A stretch of DNA of 64,000 nucleotides from Marinobacter profundi (GCF_002744715.1 NZ_KZ319373.1:156441-220440); one strand, 5' to 3'. Shown: positions 20,177 through 30,204, numbered from the stretch's first letter. Notes: a model not told the origin generated them from the letters alone. A program made the numbers and translations.

Positions 20177-20737
20177 TCAGAAGAAGATCTTCATGCCCGC
20201 CATCACGCCTTCGTCCAGGTTGATGTCGCCGCGGTAGGGCGAATCCAGGTCGGTGTTCAGGTAGCGGTAGCCGGCGAACACTTCCGCGTTGCGGATGACC
20301 CGGTAGCTGCCGCGCAGCTCCAGGCTGCTCATGTCGTCGGAGTCGCCGAAGGACAGGATGCTGGGGGCGTAGTGCGCGCTGCCGGTGAAGGACAGGCCGG
20401 GCACATCCGGAACATTCAGGGTGGCGAAACCGCCGAGGCCGAGGGCGCCGCCGTCCACGTGGTCGTCGTCCCAACCCACGGCCCGCACGCCGATGCCGGC
20501 GGTAGTGGGCAGGTTACCGACCGCAGTGCGGCCCTGGGCGTGGAAGTCCAGGTTGGCAATGTGGCGGCTGCCTTCGTGGTAGGTGTAGCCGGTGCCCAGC
20601 GCCAGGTCCGAGTTGGGGCCGAAGAAATTCACCTGGCCTTTGACCGAATCGTTGGTCAGGCTCAGATCCACATCAGCGGCCATCACCGGCGCGGCGGCAA
20701 GAGACAGGGCGACGAGCGGAATACGATAAAATTTCAT
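20177..20737 (-). CDS. YfaZ-family outer-membrane protein
   Basis: 186 aa with a signal peptide (MKFYRIPLVALSLAAAPVMAA, cleavage near AMA-AD) and beta-strand-rich sequence ending in aromatic KIFF, as in small outer-membrane barrels. The pattern (LTNDSVKGQVNF, TGYTYHEG, GYRYLNTDLD) fits the YfaZ family, predicted porins of unknown substrate. The ATG at 20737 has a good AGGAAAG ribosome-binding site. Upstream in-frame codons are not needed. Confidence 0.82.
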   Translation of the reverse strand: MKFYRIPLVALSLAAAPVMAADVDLSLTNDSVKGQVNFFGPNSDLALGTGYTYHEGSRHIANLDFHAQGRTAVGNLPTTAGIGVRAVGWDDDHVDGGALGLGGFATLNVPDVPGLSFTGSAHYAPSILSFGDSDDMSSLELRGSYRVIRNAEVFAGYRYLNTDLDSPYRGDINLDEGVMAGMKIFF

Positions 20738-20935
20738 TTTTCTTTCCTTGTTTCGGATCTGTGTATATATGCGGCCCATGGTAGCGGTGGGCCGGTGGCC
20801 ACTCAACTTAAAAAGGGGTAACCCCCCGGTAATCGCGTGCGCTGGGCGATTGCAGGCCTGCGTCGGGGCCGGGCGCCAGGCGGGTGTAGAGATGGTGCAG
20901 GGATAGTGCGAGGCGGGCGCCCGACGGGTGAACCA

Positions 20936-21124
20936 TCAGTGGGACGTCAGGTCGCCGCCCTGGTCCAGGTCGCTCGGGTCGGCGTTTTCCGCCGGAACCC
21001 GGTACTCCTCATTGGCCCAGGCGCCAAGGTCAATCAGTTGGCAACGCTCGCTACAGAACGGCCGGTAGGGGTTGGCGGTGTCCCATTCGACAGATTTCTT
21101 ACAGGTGGGGCAATCAACATTCAT
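20936..21124 (-). CDS. yacG: DNA gyrase inhibitor YacG
   Basis: 62 aa zinc-ribbon protein with cysteines C5-x2-C8 and C24-x3-C28 (CPTCKKS... FCSERC). E. coli YacG binds GyrB and blocks gyrase. In many relatives yacG follows coaE directly in the pil cluster; here coaE is about 4.5 kb upstream, separated by an unknown gene, trmO and a kinase, all on the same strand. It is 50 bp downstream of the kinase stop. Confidence 0.93.
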   Translation of the reverse strand: MNVDCPTCKKSVEWDTANPYRPFCSERCQLIDLGAWANEEYRVPAENADPSDLDQGGDLTSH

Positions 21125-21174
21125 AACGGGGGAACTCGTGCTGGAGATGGATCAGGGCGCAGCCGGACGACCGG

Positions 21175-23535
21175 TCAGGAGGCCACACGACAGTATTGTT
21201 CCAGCACTGCCCGCAACATTTCAATATTGACAGGCTTGGCAACAAAGGAATTCATCCCGGCCCGACGGCAACGTTCCTCGTCCTCCTCCATGGCACTGGC
21301 GGTCAGCGCTACCACCGGCACCGGTCGGCGGCCTTCCTGGCGCTCCCACTCCCGCAGCCGGCGGGTAGCCTCAAAACCGTCGACCCGGGGCATGATACAG
21401 TCCATCAGAATCACATCAAACGGATGCCATTGCCACAAACTGCCGGCGGCTTCGCCATCGTTGGCGGTCATCACGTCGCAGCCCAGTTTCTCCAGCAGGC
21501 GGCGGGTGAGGGTGCGGTTGACCGGGTTGTCCTCCACCAGCAGCACGCTCATCCGGCCGCAGGGCAATTCCTGTTTGCGCTGGCTGTTCATCACCGTGGG
21601 CAGCGAGAAGCGGGTAAGAAAGTTGCGCTCGTTGCGGGTGGCGTCCAGGAACAGCTGGTGGAGGATCGGCGTCAGGCAGGATTCCCGCAGGGACTTGCTG
21701 AGGAAGGCATCCGCGCCGGCCTGGCGGAAGTGCTCGGCATCGCCCCGCTGGGGATTGGACGACAGGATCAGCAGGCGGGTGGTGGCCCAGCTCGGATTGC
21801 TGCGAATCTGCCGGCACAGCAGGTCGCTGTCCATGTCCGGCACAAAGCCGTCGAGGATTACCGCATCGAAATCCTGCTGGTTGTCCGCGGCCTGGCGCAG
21901 GGCCGTCAGGGCTTCGCCGGCGGAGCGCACCGCCTCGATATCCACCTCGTGGCGGGACAGCATCTCCAGGGTAATTTTGCGGGACAGCTCGTAGGAGTCC
22001 ACCACCAGCACCCGCTTGCCACGGATCATCCGGGTATCGGGGCGGATGCGGGTAGCGTTGTCCGGTGCCACCGGGAGCGCCAGCTCCACCCAGAAGGTGG
22101 TGCCCTCGCCGGGACGGCTCTCCACGTCCAGGGTGCCGTTCATCAGGCTCACCAGCTGGCGGCAGATGGCCAGCCCGAGGCCGGCACCGGGCAGCTGGCG
22201 CTGGAAGCGCTGGCCCAGCTGCACATAAGGCTCATACACCAGCGGGATGTCTTCCTCGTTGATACCGACGCCGGTGTCCTCCACCGCCAGTCGCAGCCGC
22301 ACATCGCCGTTGCGTCGCCCCAGCACCTCGATGCTGATCAGCACATGGCCGGAGTCGGTAAACTTGATGGCATTGGAGGTCAGGTTCAGCAGAATCTGCC
22401 GCAGCCGCACCGGATCGCCCCGCAGGGCGTAGGGCAGGTTCTCGTCGATGCGCAGCTCCAGGGCCAGGCCTTTCTCTCGCGCCCGGCTGCCCAGCATGTG
22501 CACCAGGTCGTTGAGGGTTTCCCGCAAATCGAAGGGAATCTCGTCGAGGATCAGTTTGCCGGCTTCCATGCTGGAGATGTCCAGCAGGTCGTTAATGATC
22601 GCCGACAGGCTCTCCGAGGCATTGAGCAGGGTCTGCACGTATTCCCGCTGATCCGGCTCCAGACGGGTATCCGACAGCAGGCTGGCATAGCCCAGCACCG
22701 ACTGCAGCGGAATCCGCAACTCGTGGCTGACATTGGCAAGGAACTGGTTCTTGGCATGATTGGCCCGCACCGCCTCGTCCCGCTCGCCCTGGGATTGCAG
22801 GGTCGTCTGGCGCAGGGACCGGGTGTCTTCCAGCAGCTGCTTGCGCATGGTATTGAGCGCCTGCTCCAGCTCGCTGAGCTCGTCCGGAGTACGGGGTGGT
22901 TTGCGCTGCAACCTGAGCGGGTCGATCAGCGCATCCAGGTTCAGCCGGGCGGCGTAATCCGCCATGGTTTCCAGGTGGCGGGACAGGGTCAGCCTTACGA
23001 TCACCAGCAGTCCCAGGGTGCCCAGCATCACAATGAAAGACTGGTAGAGCAGAGTGCGCAGGGCCTGCCCCATCATCTCGCTGTATACCTGCTCAACTGA
23101 CGATACCAGGGTGAGGGTGCCCATGGTCTGGGGTTCGTTAACTGAAGAACGGTCAAACACCAGCGGGAAGGATTGGGTGATCACCCGACCCTCGGGCTGG
23201 GTACCGGAGGTGAACACGTCACCACTGTCCATATACGCCTGGGCAATCTCCACCTGGACGAACTGCAGGGAAGGCAATCCGAGCATGTCATCGAGGGTAT
23301 TGGCTACCTCGCTGTAGTTCATCAGCCAGATGTTGTTGCTGATGCTGCCCGACACCAGGTTGGCGGCCTTCTGCTGCGACCACTCCAGCTCCTGGTTACG
23401 GCGCTCGTACTCGCCAATCAGCTGAAAGCCGGTGGCCGCCAGCGACAGCACCACGCTGAACAACAAGACGTACGCCAGCAGCCGTGCTGCCAGCGGGCGC
23501 ACGCCCAGTCGCTTGAAGAGTCCGGTCAGAAGCAA
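21175..23535 (-). CDS. Hybrid sensor histidine kinase with two receiver domains
   Basis: 786 aa. Two membrane segments (about residues 17-40 and 160-182) enclose a ~120-residue periplasmic sensor. Then come a linker, HisKA with H271 (NVSHELRIP), HATPase with N-box LLNLTSNAIKF and G-boxes near 420-456, and two receivers. Receiver 1 (~507-630) has D562 in ILDGFVP. Receiver 2 (~663-783) has D712 in MDCIMPRVDG, a standard KP motif and full phosphorylation site. This resembles BarA/RpfC-like hybrids without an Hpt domain, so a separate Hpt partner is expected. TTG start preceded by AGGTGC. Signal unknown. Confidence 0.92.
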   Translation of the reverse strand: MLLTGLFKRLGVRPLAARLLAYVLLFSVVLSLAATGFQLIGEYERRNQELEWSQQKAANLVSGSISNNIWLMNYSEVANTLDDMLGLPSLQFVQVEIAQAYMDSGDVFTSGTQPEGRVITQSFPLVFDRSSVNEPQTMGTLTLVSSVEQVYSEMMGQALRTLLYQSFIVMLGTLGLLVIVRLTLSRHLETMADYAARLNLDALIDPLRLQRKPPRTPDELSELEQALNTMRKQLLEDTRSLRQTTLQSQGERDEAVRANHAKNQFLANVSHELRIPLQSVLGYASLLSDTRLEPDQREYVQTLLNASESLSAIINDLLDISSMEAGKLILDEIPFDLRETLNDLVHMLGSRAREKGLALELRIDENLPYALRGDPVRLRQILLNLTSNAIKFTDSGHVLISIEVLGRRNGDVRLRLAVEDTGVGINEEDIPLVYEPYVQLGQRFQRQLPGAGLGLAICRQLVSLMNGTLDVESRPGEGTTFWVELALPVAPDNATRIRPDTRMIRGKRVLVVDSYELSRKITLEMLSRHEVDIEAVRSAGEALTALRQAADNQQDFDAVILDGFVPDMDSDLLCRQIRSNPSWATTRLLILSSNPQRGDAEHFRQAGADAFLSKSLRESCLTPILHQLFLDATRNERNFLTRFSLPTVMNSQRKQELPCGRMSVLLVEDNPVNRTLTRRLLEKLGCDVMTANDGEAAGSLWQWHPFDVILMDCIMPRVDGFEATRRLREWERQEGRRPVPVVALTASAMEEDEERCRRAGMNSFVAKPVNIEMLRAVLEQYCRVAS

Positions 23536-23622
23536 AGCACCTGTTCCCTGGGGTCATTCCCTACAACGAGAGTCCATGAATGGTTCCGGGCAAACTGTCT
23601 AAATATTCGCCCGCTCAGTAGT

Positions 23623-24483
23623 TTAACAGACGGTAAGCACCTCGACACCCCTATCGTGAGCGCCATCAACCGCGGCCCGGTCAATCCCGGCGGAATCCCG
23701 GTTCACCGCCCCGTCCTCCTCCCTGTCCGTCAGTGTCACAAAGCGAAACCGCACATTGAAATCATACAGATGGGCGCCATAAATCCGCGCTTCGTCACGG
23801 CCGCGACGGAACGACGGGCGCGGGTCGTAACTCACCACATCCTCGATCAGCGCCCGGAACTCCGGATAGCGCTCCGTGGGCAAGCCGGCCAGCTGTTGTT
23901 CCGCCTCGACGCTGAAAAACACCGGCAGCCGTTCGGTGGGCGCCGAGTCCGCCCAGCCGATGCGGGCATCGGGAATCGAGTCGGCAAACGGCAGGTAAGG
24001 CTTGATATCGAGGATGGGGGTGCCGTCGATCAGGTCATGATCGCGGATCCGCAGCACCAGCCGGCCATCCACCCGCTGCAGGCCCTCGTTGCGCACCACC
24101 GACAGCCCCAGACTGTTGGGACGGAACGGCGAGCGGCTGGCAAACACCCCCACCTTCTTGTTGCCCCCCAGCCGCGGCGGCCGCACCACCGGGCGCCATT
24201 CTTCCCGTACCGCTTCGTGGAACTGGAAAGTGAGCCAGATGTGGCTGCAGGTCTCCAGCCCCCGAAAGGCCTCCTCCCGGTCAAACGGTGGCTCGATCAC
24301 CAGGTCCGCCCAGGCATGTCGGGTCAGCCCCGGTTGCCGTGGCACGCCGAACTTGTCCCGGAAACAGGAGCGGGTAAAGGCAACCGGTGTCAGGGTCAGC
24401 GCTTCTGTCGCCGGCCGGGCCGGATTGGTCCGCGAAACGGGGCGGGATTTCGGGGCAGGGCGGGAGCCCGGGTTGTGGGGCAT
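23623..24483 (-). CDS. trmO: tRNA m6t6A37 methyltransferase TrmO
   Basis: 286 aa TsaA/YaeB-family enzyme that methylates the t6A base at position 37 of some tRNAs using S-adenosylmethionine. The N-terminal beta-barrel domain contains FGVPRQPGL, RSPFRPNSLGLS and DIKPYLPFAD; the C-terminal part has IEDVVSYDPRPSF. The ATG at 24483 lies only 4 bp after the upstream gene's stop, so translation is likely coupled. Confidence 0.95.
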   Translation of the reverse strand: MPHNPGSRPAPKSRPVSRTNPARPATEALTLTPVAFTRSCFRDKFGVPRQPGLTRHAWADLVIEPPFDREEAFRGLETCSHIWLTFQFHEAVREEWRPVVRPPRLGGNKKVGVFASRSPFRPNSLGLSVVRNEGLQRVDGRLVLRIRDHDLIDGTPILDIKPYLPFADSIPDARIGWADSAPTERLPVFFSVEAEQQLAGLPTERYPEFRALIEDVVSYDPRPSFRRGRDEARIYGAHLYDFNVRFRFVTLTDREEDGAVNRDSAGIDRAAVDGAHDRGVEVLTVC

Positions 24484-24487
24484 GGGG

Positions 24488-25585
24488 TTAACGGTCCAGG
24501 TTGCCGGAGAAGTACAGTTCAATACGGAGAATCAGCGAGGCCCGGTCCTTGAAGTGCTCCTCCCGGGGGAACTCCAGGGCCGGAATGATCTCGCCGAACA
24601 GCCAGTCGTCGTGCAGCCGATAGCGGTAGGTAACGTCCACAAACACGTTGGTTTCCCGCCAGCCGGGCTGGCTCTCGCCAAGGATGCCCAGCCGTGGGTT
24701 GATGTTGGAGCGGTTGTTCAGCTGCTTGTAGAAATTCATGGTCTGCGAGAACACGAACTCGCGGTCCTTGTGGACCCATTCCAGCTCCGCCGCCGCCAGG
24801 AACTTCCAGGCATTACCGATATCCCGCCCGGCACCGATCCAGCTGCGCTCGCCCCAGCCGTCCTGATGGAAGTAAAACAGCCGCTGCTCCGCCAGCAGGT
24901 GCCAGTCTTCATCCAGGTCCCAGCGCTTGCTGGCACTGGCCCGCCAGAAGGCATCCGCCGGGATGCGCAGCCGCACACCGATGTCGTTTTCCAGGTTGAT
25001 GGCATCGCCCACCTCGGAGATGTAACGCAGGGCACCGGTGGCCTCGGTATCGGAGCGCTCGTCGTCGGTCAGCTGGCGGGTCCGGCGCCGTTCCTCCAGG
25101 GGAATCAGTTCGTCACTCTCACTCTCGATAACAAGCCGCAGCCGCTCCTCCACGGTTGGAATGTCCAGCTTGAAACGGGCTTCCGGCTCAAACTGCGCCA
25201 CCTTACCGTACTCCGACTCGGTGGCAAAACCGATCCGCAGGTAGCTCTCGTTATTGGGCAGGGTGCGGCGGCTGCCAGACAAGGTGCGGTCGGCCCACTC
25301 GCCAAACGTCTGCACCTGGGCACCGTGGCGGCGCTCCAGCCCCAGTACCCAGTTGGAAAACGTCAGCCAGTAGGAGTCGAGGGGCTCGGCCCAGTATTCA
25401 TCGGGAGAAAAGGTATAGAACGACAGGGGCAGACGATCCACTGACAGTTGCTCCTGCAGCGGCGGTTCCTGCAGATTCACCAGGGATTCCGCCCCCGCCG
25501 GACAGGCGGCAGTGGCGAACAGCACAAAAGGCAGGAATGAACGACAGCGGGCAGGAAGCAGGTGGCGCAAAATAGTCCTAATCAA
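24488..25585 (-). CDS. Unknown outer-membrane-type exported protein
   Basis: About 365 aa from a TTG at 25585 that overlaps the coaE stop; this start gives a normal signal peptide (…FLPFVLFATAACPAGA). An ATG at 25621 inside coaE would give a 46-residue leader instead. The mature part is rich in aromatic and charged alternating residues and repeated beta-strand patterns (VTYRYRLHDDWLFGEIIPALEFPRE) and ends LYFSGNLDR, suggesting a barrel. No named family is recognised. Tight coupling to coaE and trmO suggests one transcript. Confidence 0.65.
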   Translation of the reverse strand: MIRTILRHLLPARCRSFLPFVLFATAACPAGAESLVNLQEPPLQEQLSVDRLPLSFYTFSPDEYWAEPLDSYWLTFSNWVLGLERRHGAQVQTFGEWADRTLSGSRRTLPNNESYLRIGFATESEYGKVAQFEPEARFKLDIPTVEERLRLVIESESDELIPLEERRRTRQLTDDERSDTEATGALRYISEVGDAINLENDIGVRLRIPADAFWRASASKRWDLDEDWHLLAEQRLFYFHQDGWGERSWIGAGRDIGNAWKFLAAAELEWVHKDREFVFSQTMNFYKQLNNRSNINPRLGILGESQPGWRETNVFVDVTYRYRLHDDWLFGEIIPALEFPREEHFKDRASLILRIELYFSGNLDR

Positions 25586-26195
25586 CGGAACCGGAACCGA
25601 ACATCTCCAGAAAGCGACCATGCAATTCACCAACCCGGCGCTCCACATCCACCACCTTCTGATTATTATCGATCACATCGTCCGCTTTTTGCAGTCGATC
25701 GTCACGGGAAATCTGCGCCGCGATGATCCGCTCCACCTGATCCCGGGGGTTATCATCCCGGGCCATGGTGCGGCTGAGCTGAACCTCCACCGGCACATCC
25801 ACCACCACAATCCGCGCCACCAGCTGGTGCTGATCGGTCTCCAGCAGCAGCGGCGACACCAGCAACACATAGGGCAGGGCATAGTCCGCCGGGTTGAGCT
25901 GGCGGATCAGCTCCTCGCGGATCACCGGGTGCAGCAGGCGCTCCAGCCAGGCCCGCTCTTCCGGCGCGCGGAACACAATCTCCCGCAGCCGGGCGCGGTC
26001 CAGCGAACCGTCCGCCTGCAGGATGTCGGCGCCGAAATGGTCCGCAATCCGGGCCAGCGCCGGTGTGCCCGGTTCAACCACCTCCCGGGCCACGTTATCC
26101 GCATCCACCCAGTGCACCCCCAGTGCACCGAACAGCTTCGCCACCGTAGATTTACCGGAACCAATGCCACCGGTGAGGCCAATCACAACCGCCAT
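25578..26195 (-). CDS. coaE: Dephospho-CoA kinase
   Basis: 205 aa, last step of coenzyme A synthesis: phosphorylates the 3'-hydroxyl of dephospho-CoA. P-loop GLTGGIGSGKST at the N-terminus and DADNVAREVVEPG are conserved. The ATG at 26195 begins MAVVIGLTGG as usual; an upstream in-frame extension is rejected. pilB-pilC-pilD-coaE is a standard gammaproteobacterial order. Confidence 0.96.
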   Translation of the reverse strand: MAVVIGLTGGIGSGKSTVAKLFGALGVHWVDADNVAREVVEPGTPALARIADHFGADILQADGSLDRARLREIVFRAPEERAWLERLLHPVIREELIRQLNPADYALPYVLLVSPLLLETDQHQLVARIVVVDVPVEVQLSRTMARDDNPRDQVERIIAAQISRDDRLQKADDVIDNNQKVVDVERRVGELHGRFLEMFGSGSVD

Positions 26196-26249
26196 AATGC
26201 CCTGTCCTTTTACGCCCGGCCCGTCTAATTCCAGCACTTACTCAGGCAC

Positions 26250-27125
26250 TTACATGCCCAGCCAGGCCATCCAGGCCGCCTGAATCTGCTCGCCAAACCA
26301 CAGGCACAGCAAGCCCGCCGCCGCCAGATACGGCCCGAACGGAATCGGTACCTCCCGGCCATGCTTGCGGAACACAATCAGGCTGATACCCACCACGGCA
26401 CCGACCACGGACGACAACAAAATCACCGCCGGCAGCAACTGCCAGCCCAGCCACGCCCCCAGTGCTGCCAGCAGCTTGAAGTCGCCATGGCCCATGCCTT
26501 CCTTGCCGGTCACCAGCTTGAACAACCAGTACACCGACCACAGGGACAGGTAACCGGCCACCGCACCCCAGAAGGCACTGGCAAAATCCGTCATCACGCC
26601 AAAGTAATTCAACACCAGCCCCAGCCACATCAGCGGCAGGGTGATGTTATCCGGCAACAGCTGGGTGTCAAAATCAATCATCGTCAGCGCAATCAGCGCC
26701 CACACCAGCACCAGCGCCCACAACCCGGCTTCCGTCGGGCCCAGCAGCCACACGGTGACCACCGAAAACAACGCCGTAATAGCCTCGATGATTGGATAGC
26801 GGGGCGAAATCCCGCTCTTGCAGGAACCACACTTGCCCCGCAGGAACAGGTAGCTCAGCACCGGAATGTTCTCCCAGGGCCGGATCTCATGGCCGCAAGA
26901 GGGGCAGGTGGAATTGGGGGAGGACAGGGTGATCTTTTCCTCCCGGGTGCGCTGGTCCTCGGGAACCTCAAGAAACTCCTCGCACTGGCCACGCCAGTCC
27001 TGGTGCATCATCTTCGGGAGGCGGAGGATGACTACGTTTAGGAAGGAGCCGATGCAGAGGGTGAAAAGCACAACCCCTGGATACAGAAACCAGGGGTTGT
27101 TCACAAGTAATTGAAGGTCAGACAT
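26250..27125 (-). CDS. pilD: Type IV prepilin peptidase / N-methyltransferase
   Basis: 291 aa polytopic membrane aspartyl protease that removes prepilin leader peptides and methylates the new N-terminus, for type IV pilins and usually type II secretion pseudopilins. The cytoplasmic zinc site has C74, C77, C99 and C102 (CPSC... CGSC). Catalytic aspartates are near residue 151-153 (DFDTQLLPD) and 215 (GMGHGDFK). Eight or so hydrophobic segments are visible. Starts 8 bp after the pilC stop. Confidence 0.96.
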   Translation of the reverse strand: MSDLQLLVNNPWFLYPGVVLFTLCIGSFLNVVILRLPKMMHQDWRGQCEEFLEVPEDQRTREEKITLSSPNSTCPSCGHEIRPWENIPVLSYLFLRGKCGSCKSGISPRYPIIEAITALFSVVTVWLLGPTEAGLWALVLVWALIALTMIDFDTQLLPDNITLPLMWLGLVLNYFGVMTDFASAFWGAVAGYLSLWSVYWLFKLVTGKEGMGHGDFKLLAALGAWLGWQLLPAVILLSSVVGAVVGISLIVFRKHGREVPIPFGPYLAAAGLLCLWFGEQIQAAWMAWLGM

Positions 27126-27133
27126 AGAACCGA

Positions 27134-28351
27134 TTAAACCACCTGACCCATTTGGAAGATTGGCAGGTACATGCCAACGATAAGTCCGCCTACCAGCACA
27201 CCAAGAACCGCCATAATCATCGGCTCCATCAAGGCGGTGAGGTTATCGACCATGTCATCAACGACACCTTCGTAGTGATCGGCCACCTTTTCGAGCATGT
27301 CATCGAGGTTGCCCGATTCTTCACCAATCGCAGTGAGTTGCACTGCCATGACGGGGAAAACATCCACTGAGCGCATAGCCTGTTGGAGTTGAGTGCCGCT
27401 GGAGACCTCGTCACGAATCTGAAAGACTGCATCACGGTAGATGGCATTACCGGTGGCGCCCGCTACTGACTCCAGGGCGTCTACCAGAGGTACACCTGCA
27501 GCGAATGTTGTAGAGAGAACACGGCCGAACTTTGCAACTGCTGATTTATCCAAGATTTCTCCGATGATGGGTAACTTAAGCACATATTTGTCAACCAAAT
27601 CTGAGAATTTTCTCGACCGTTGTATGGCTTCCTTGAATAAAAATATCGAACCTGCTATTCCCAAAAGAACGATAAACCACCATTTCTGCATCCATTCCGA
27701 AATATTTATTATGAACTGCGTGAAGACTGGTAGGTCCGCGCCAAAGCCTTGGAACAGGCTTTCGAATTGAGGGACAACCTTTACCAACAAAATCGCTGTG
27801 ACGACAATGGCCACCACAATAACGGCAATAGGATAGGTCATCGCTTTCTTGACCTTCTTTTTGAGGGTTTCAGTTTTCTCAAGATAGGTAGCAATTCGAT
27901 CTAGCATTTGCTCGAGCGCGCCAGCCTTTTCCCCGGAATCAACCAAATTGCAGTATAGGTCGTCAAAGTGCTTGGGATGCCGGCGGAGCGCATTGGCGAA
28001 ACTGGTGCCAGCAGCGACATCATTGCGAACGGTTGTTAGAAGCTCCTTAAGCCCTTGGTTTTCCAAACCGTCGGTGACAATGTCGAAACTCTGAACCAGT
28101 GGCACGCCCGCTTTCATCATGGTCGCCATTTGGCGAGTAAGCATAGCAATATCGAAAGGAGTGATCTTTTTGCTGCCACCGAACAGCGGTTTGGGTTTCT
28201 TCTTTACTTTCTCAGCAAGAATCCCCTGTTTGCGAAGCTGCGCCTTGACCAACGCCAGGCTTGTCCCCGAAATTTCACCTTTCGTCTTATTGCCGCGTCG
28301 GTCTTTGCCCTCCCAGACGAACGCTTCAAGTTTTTGTGTTTTTTCTGCCAT
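27134..28351 (-). CDS. pilC: Type IV pilus inner-membrane platform protein
   Basis: 405 aa with two T2SSF domains and three membrane segments (near 170-200, 220-245 and 375-400). Conserved MLTRQMATMMKAGVPLVQSF and AKFGRVLSTTFAAGVPLVDALES mark the two domain repeats. Works with the PilB motor to assemble pilin. Starts 2 bp after the pilB stop, so tightly coupled. Confidence 0.96.
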   Translation of the reverse strand: MAEKTQKLEAFVWEGKDRRGNKTKGEISGTSLALVKAQLRKQGILAEKVKKKPKPLFGGSKKITPFDIAMLTRQMATMMKAGVPLVQSFDIVTDGLENQGLKELLTTVRNDVAAGTSFANALRRHPKHFDDLYCNLVDSGEKAGALEQMLDRIATYLEKTETLKKKVKKAMTYPIAVIVVAIVVTAILLVKVVPQFESLFQGFGADLPVFTQFIINISEWMQKWWFIVLLGIAGSIFLFKEAIQRSRKFSDLVDKYVLKLPIIGEILDKSAVAKFGRVLSTTFAAGVPLVDALESVAGATGNAIYRDAVFQIRDEVSSGTQLQQAMRSVDVFPVMAVQLTAIGEESGNLDDMLEKVADHYEGVVDDMVDNLTALMEPMIMAVLGVLVGGLIVGMYLPIFQMGQVV

Positions 28352-28353
28352 GT

Positions 28354-30069
28354 TTAATCCTTCGTCACCCGGTTGGCTTCTTCAAGACTGGTTACGCCCT
28401 GCATTACTTTCAGAAGGGCGGAGTGCCTGAGATTGCGAAAGCCTTCGGCCTCTGCGCGTTTTGCAATTTTAATGGAGCTGGCTTCTTCCATAATCATGTT
28501 TGCCAACTCGTCAGTTATCTTGACCACCTCGTAGATCCCGACGCGGCCCTTGTATCCTCCATTGCATTTATCACAGCCCTTGGGGCGGAACAACGTGAAC
28601 CCTGTATCAATTTGTTCCTGTGTGAACCCTTCCGCCAAAAGTGCTTCTCTGGGGATTTCTGCCGGTTGTTTACAGGAGTTGCAAAGACGACGGCCCAAAC
28701 GCTGTGCGATGATCAGGCTCACAGAGGTGGCGATGTTGAACGCTGGAACCCCCATGTTCATCATCCGCGTCAAAGTTTCCGCTGCACTGTTGGTGTGTAG
28801 TGTTGAGAGTACGAGGTGCCCGGTCTGCGCCGCCTTGATGGCGATATTGGCGGTCTCCAGGTCCCGAATCTCACCAACCATGATAATGTCAGGGTCTTGC
28901 CGCAAGAACGCCCGGAGCGCCTCGGCAAAGCCAAGTCCTACCTTGGTGTTGACGTTAACCTGGTTAATGCCTTCAAGGTTTATCTCGGCTGGGTCTTCTG
29001 CCGTGGAGATGTTTCGCTCAGGCGTATTAAGAATGTTGAGACCGGTATAGAGTGATACCGTTTTGCCGGAGCCCGTGGGCCCGGTAACCAGGATCATCCC
29101 CTGTGGTTGCTCAAGGGCATCCAGATAAAGCTGTTTCTGGTCTTCTTCATATCCCAGTACATCGATCCCGAGCTTGGCCTGGCTAGGGTCAAGAATCCGC
29201 AATACGATCTTTTCGCCCCAAAGAGTGGGCAGCGTGTTAACCCGGAAATCAATAGCCTTGGTCTTGGACAGCTTCATCTTGATGCGGCCGTCCTGCGGTA
29301 CCCGGCGCTCTGATATGTCCAGTTGCGACATTATCTTCACGCGAGCAGCTATCTTAGGCGCAAGTTTGATCGAAGGTCTTGAAATCTCTTTGAGAATGCC
29401 GTCGGTCCGATATCGGACCCGATAGGTTTTCTCGTAGGGCTCGAAATGAATGTCCGAGGCGCCCCCCCTGATAGCATCTAAAAGCATCTTGTTTACGTAT
29501 TTGACGATCGGCGCATCGTCAATGTCGCTGGCTGAAATCGCGGTCTCGTCCTCGCCCTCACCACCCTCGGTTTCTACGCCTTCAAGATCTGCATCATTCA
29601 GGTCTCCCATGGTGGTGTCTTGGGACTCGAGATACTTCTCTATGGCCTCCCTGAGTTTGGCGTCATCGACCAGCACTGCATCCGTACTCAGGCCGGTATT
29701 AAACTTTATCTCATCAAGAGCCTGGATGTTGGTTGGGTCCGAAAGGGCAATGTAGAGCCGGTTTCCTCTCTTATATAGCGGAAGCGCATTGTGCTTCCGG
29801 ATGAGCTTTTCATCGACAAGTTTCTCCGGGAGCATCTCCGGGAGAAATGCTCCCAGATCCAGAACCGAAACACCAAATTCCATCGCAGCGGCATAGGCCA
29901 ACCCCTTGCTCGCCGCAAGGTTGTTCTGAACCAGGTATGTGATCAGGGGTATTTTGTTGTTAGCTGCCTGAATGAACGCGTCCTTGGCGGTTGTCTCGTC
30001 GAGTAGGCCATCGTCTACAAACCGCCTCGCGAGGCCGGTAAGAGTTACATTGCTTTTATTTGTTGCCAT
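28354..30069 (-). CDS. pilB: Type IV pilus assembly ATPase
   Basis: 571 aa, GspE/PilB-type extension motor. N-terminal MshEN-like domain, Walker A GPTGSGKT around residue 330, aspartate-box/Walker B region DPDIIMVGEIRD and a zinc-binding tetracysteine set (CNSC... CDKC) near the C-terminus. Length is normal. Divergent from pilA with a shared 340-bp upstream region. Confidence 0.97.
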   Translation of the reverse strand: MATNKSNVTLTGLARRFVDDGLLDETTAKDAFIQAANNKIPLITYLVQNNLAASKGLAYAAAMEFGVSVLDLGAFLPEMLPEKLVDEKLIRKHNALPLYKRGNRLYIALSDPTNIQALDEIKFNTGLSTDAVLVDDAKLREAIEKYLESQDTTMGDLNDADLEGVETEGGEGEDETAISASDIDDAPIVKYVNKMLLDAIRGGASDIHFEPYEKTYRVRYRTDGILKEISRPSIKLAPKIAARVKIMSQLDISERRVPQDGRIKMKLSKTKAIDFRVNTLPTLWGEKIVLRILDPSQAKLGIDVLGYEEDQKQLYLDALEQPQGMILVTGPTGSGKTVSLYTGLNILNTPERNISTAEDPAEINLEGINQVNVNTKVGLGFAEALRAFLRQDPDIIMVGEIRDLETANIAIKAAQTGHLVLSTLHTNSAAETLTRMMNMGVPAFNIATSVSLIIAQRLGRRLCNSCKQPAEIPREALLAEGFTQEQIDTGFTLFRPKGCDKCNGGYKGRVGIYEVVKITDELANMIMEEASSIKIAKRAEAEGFRNLRHSALLKVMQGVTSLEEANRVTKD

Positions 30070-30204
30070 AGGAAGTTAAGAGCGTCTGCTATGTGGCTGA
30101 AACACGGTTTCAAATGGAATAGTGTGAGTTTAGATGGCTAGACTGCCTTTTGAAAGCCCGTAAGCACGAGGTATGACGGATATCAAAAACTGCTGTACCG
30201 CATA

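Noticed and set aside
20760..20935. Possible riboswitch or small RNA between yfaZ-like and yacG
   Set aside because: No recognisable conserved structure; only a short G/C-rich palindromic stretch.
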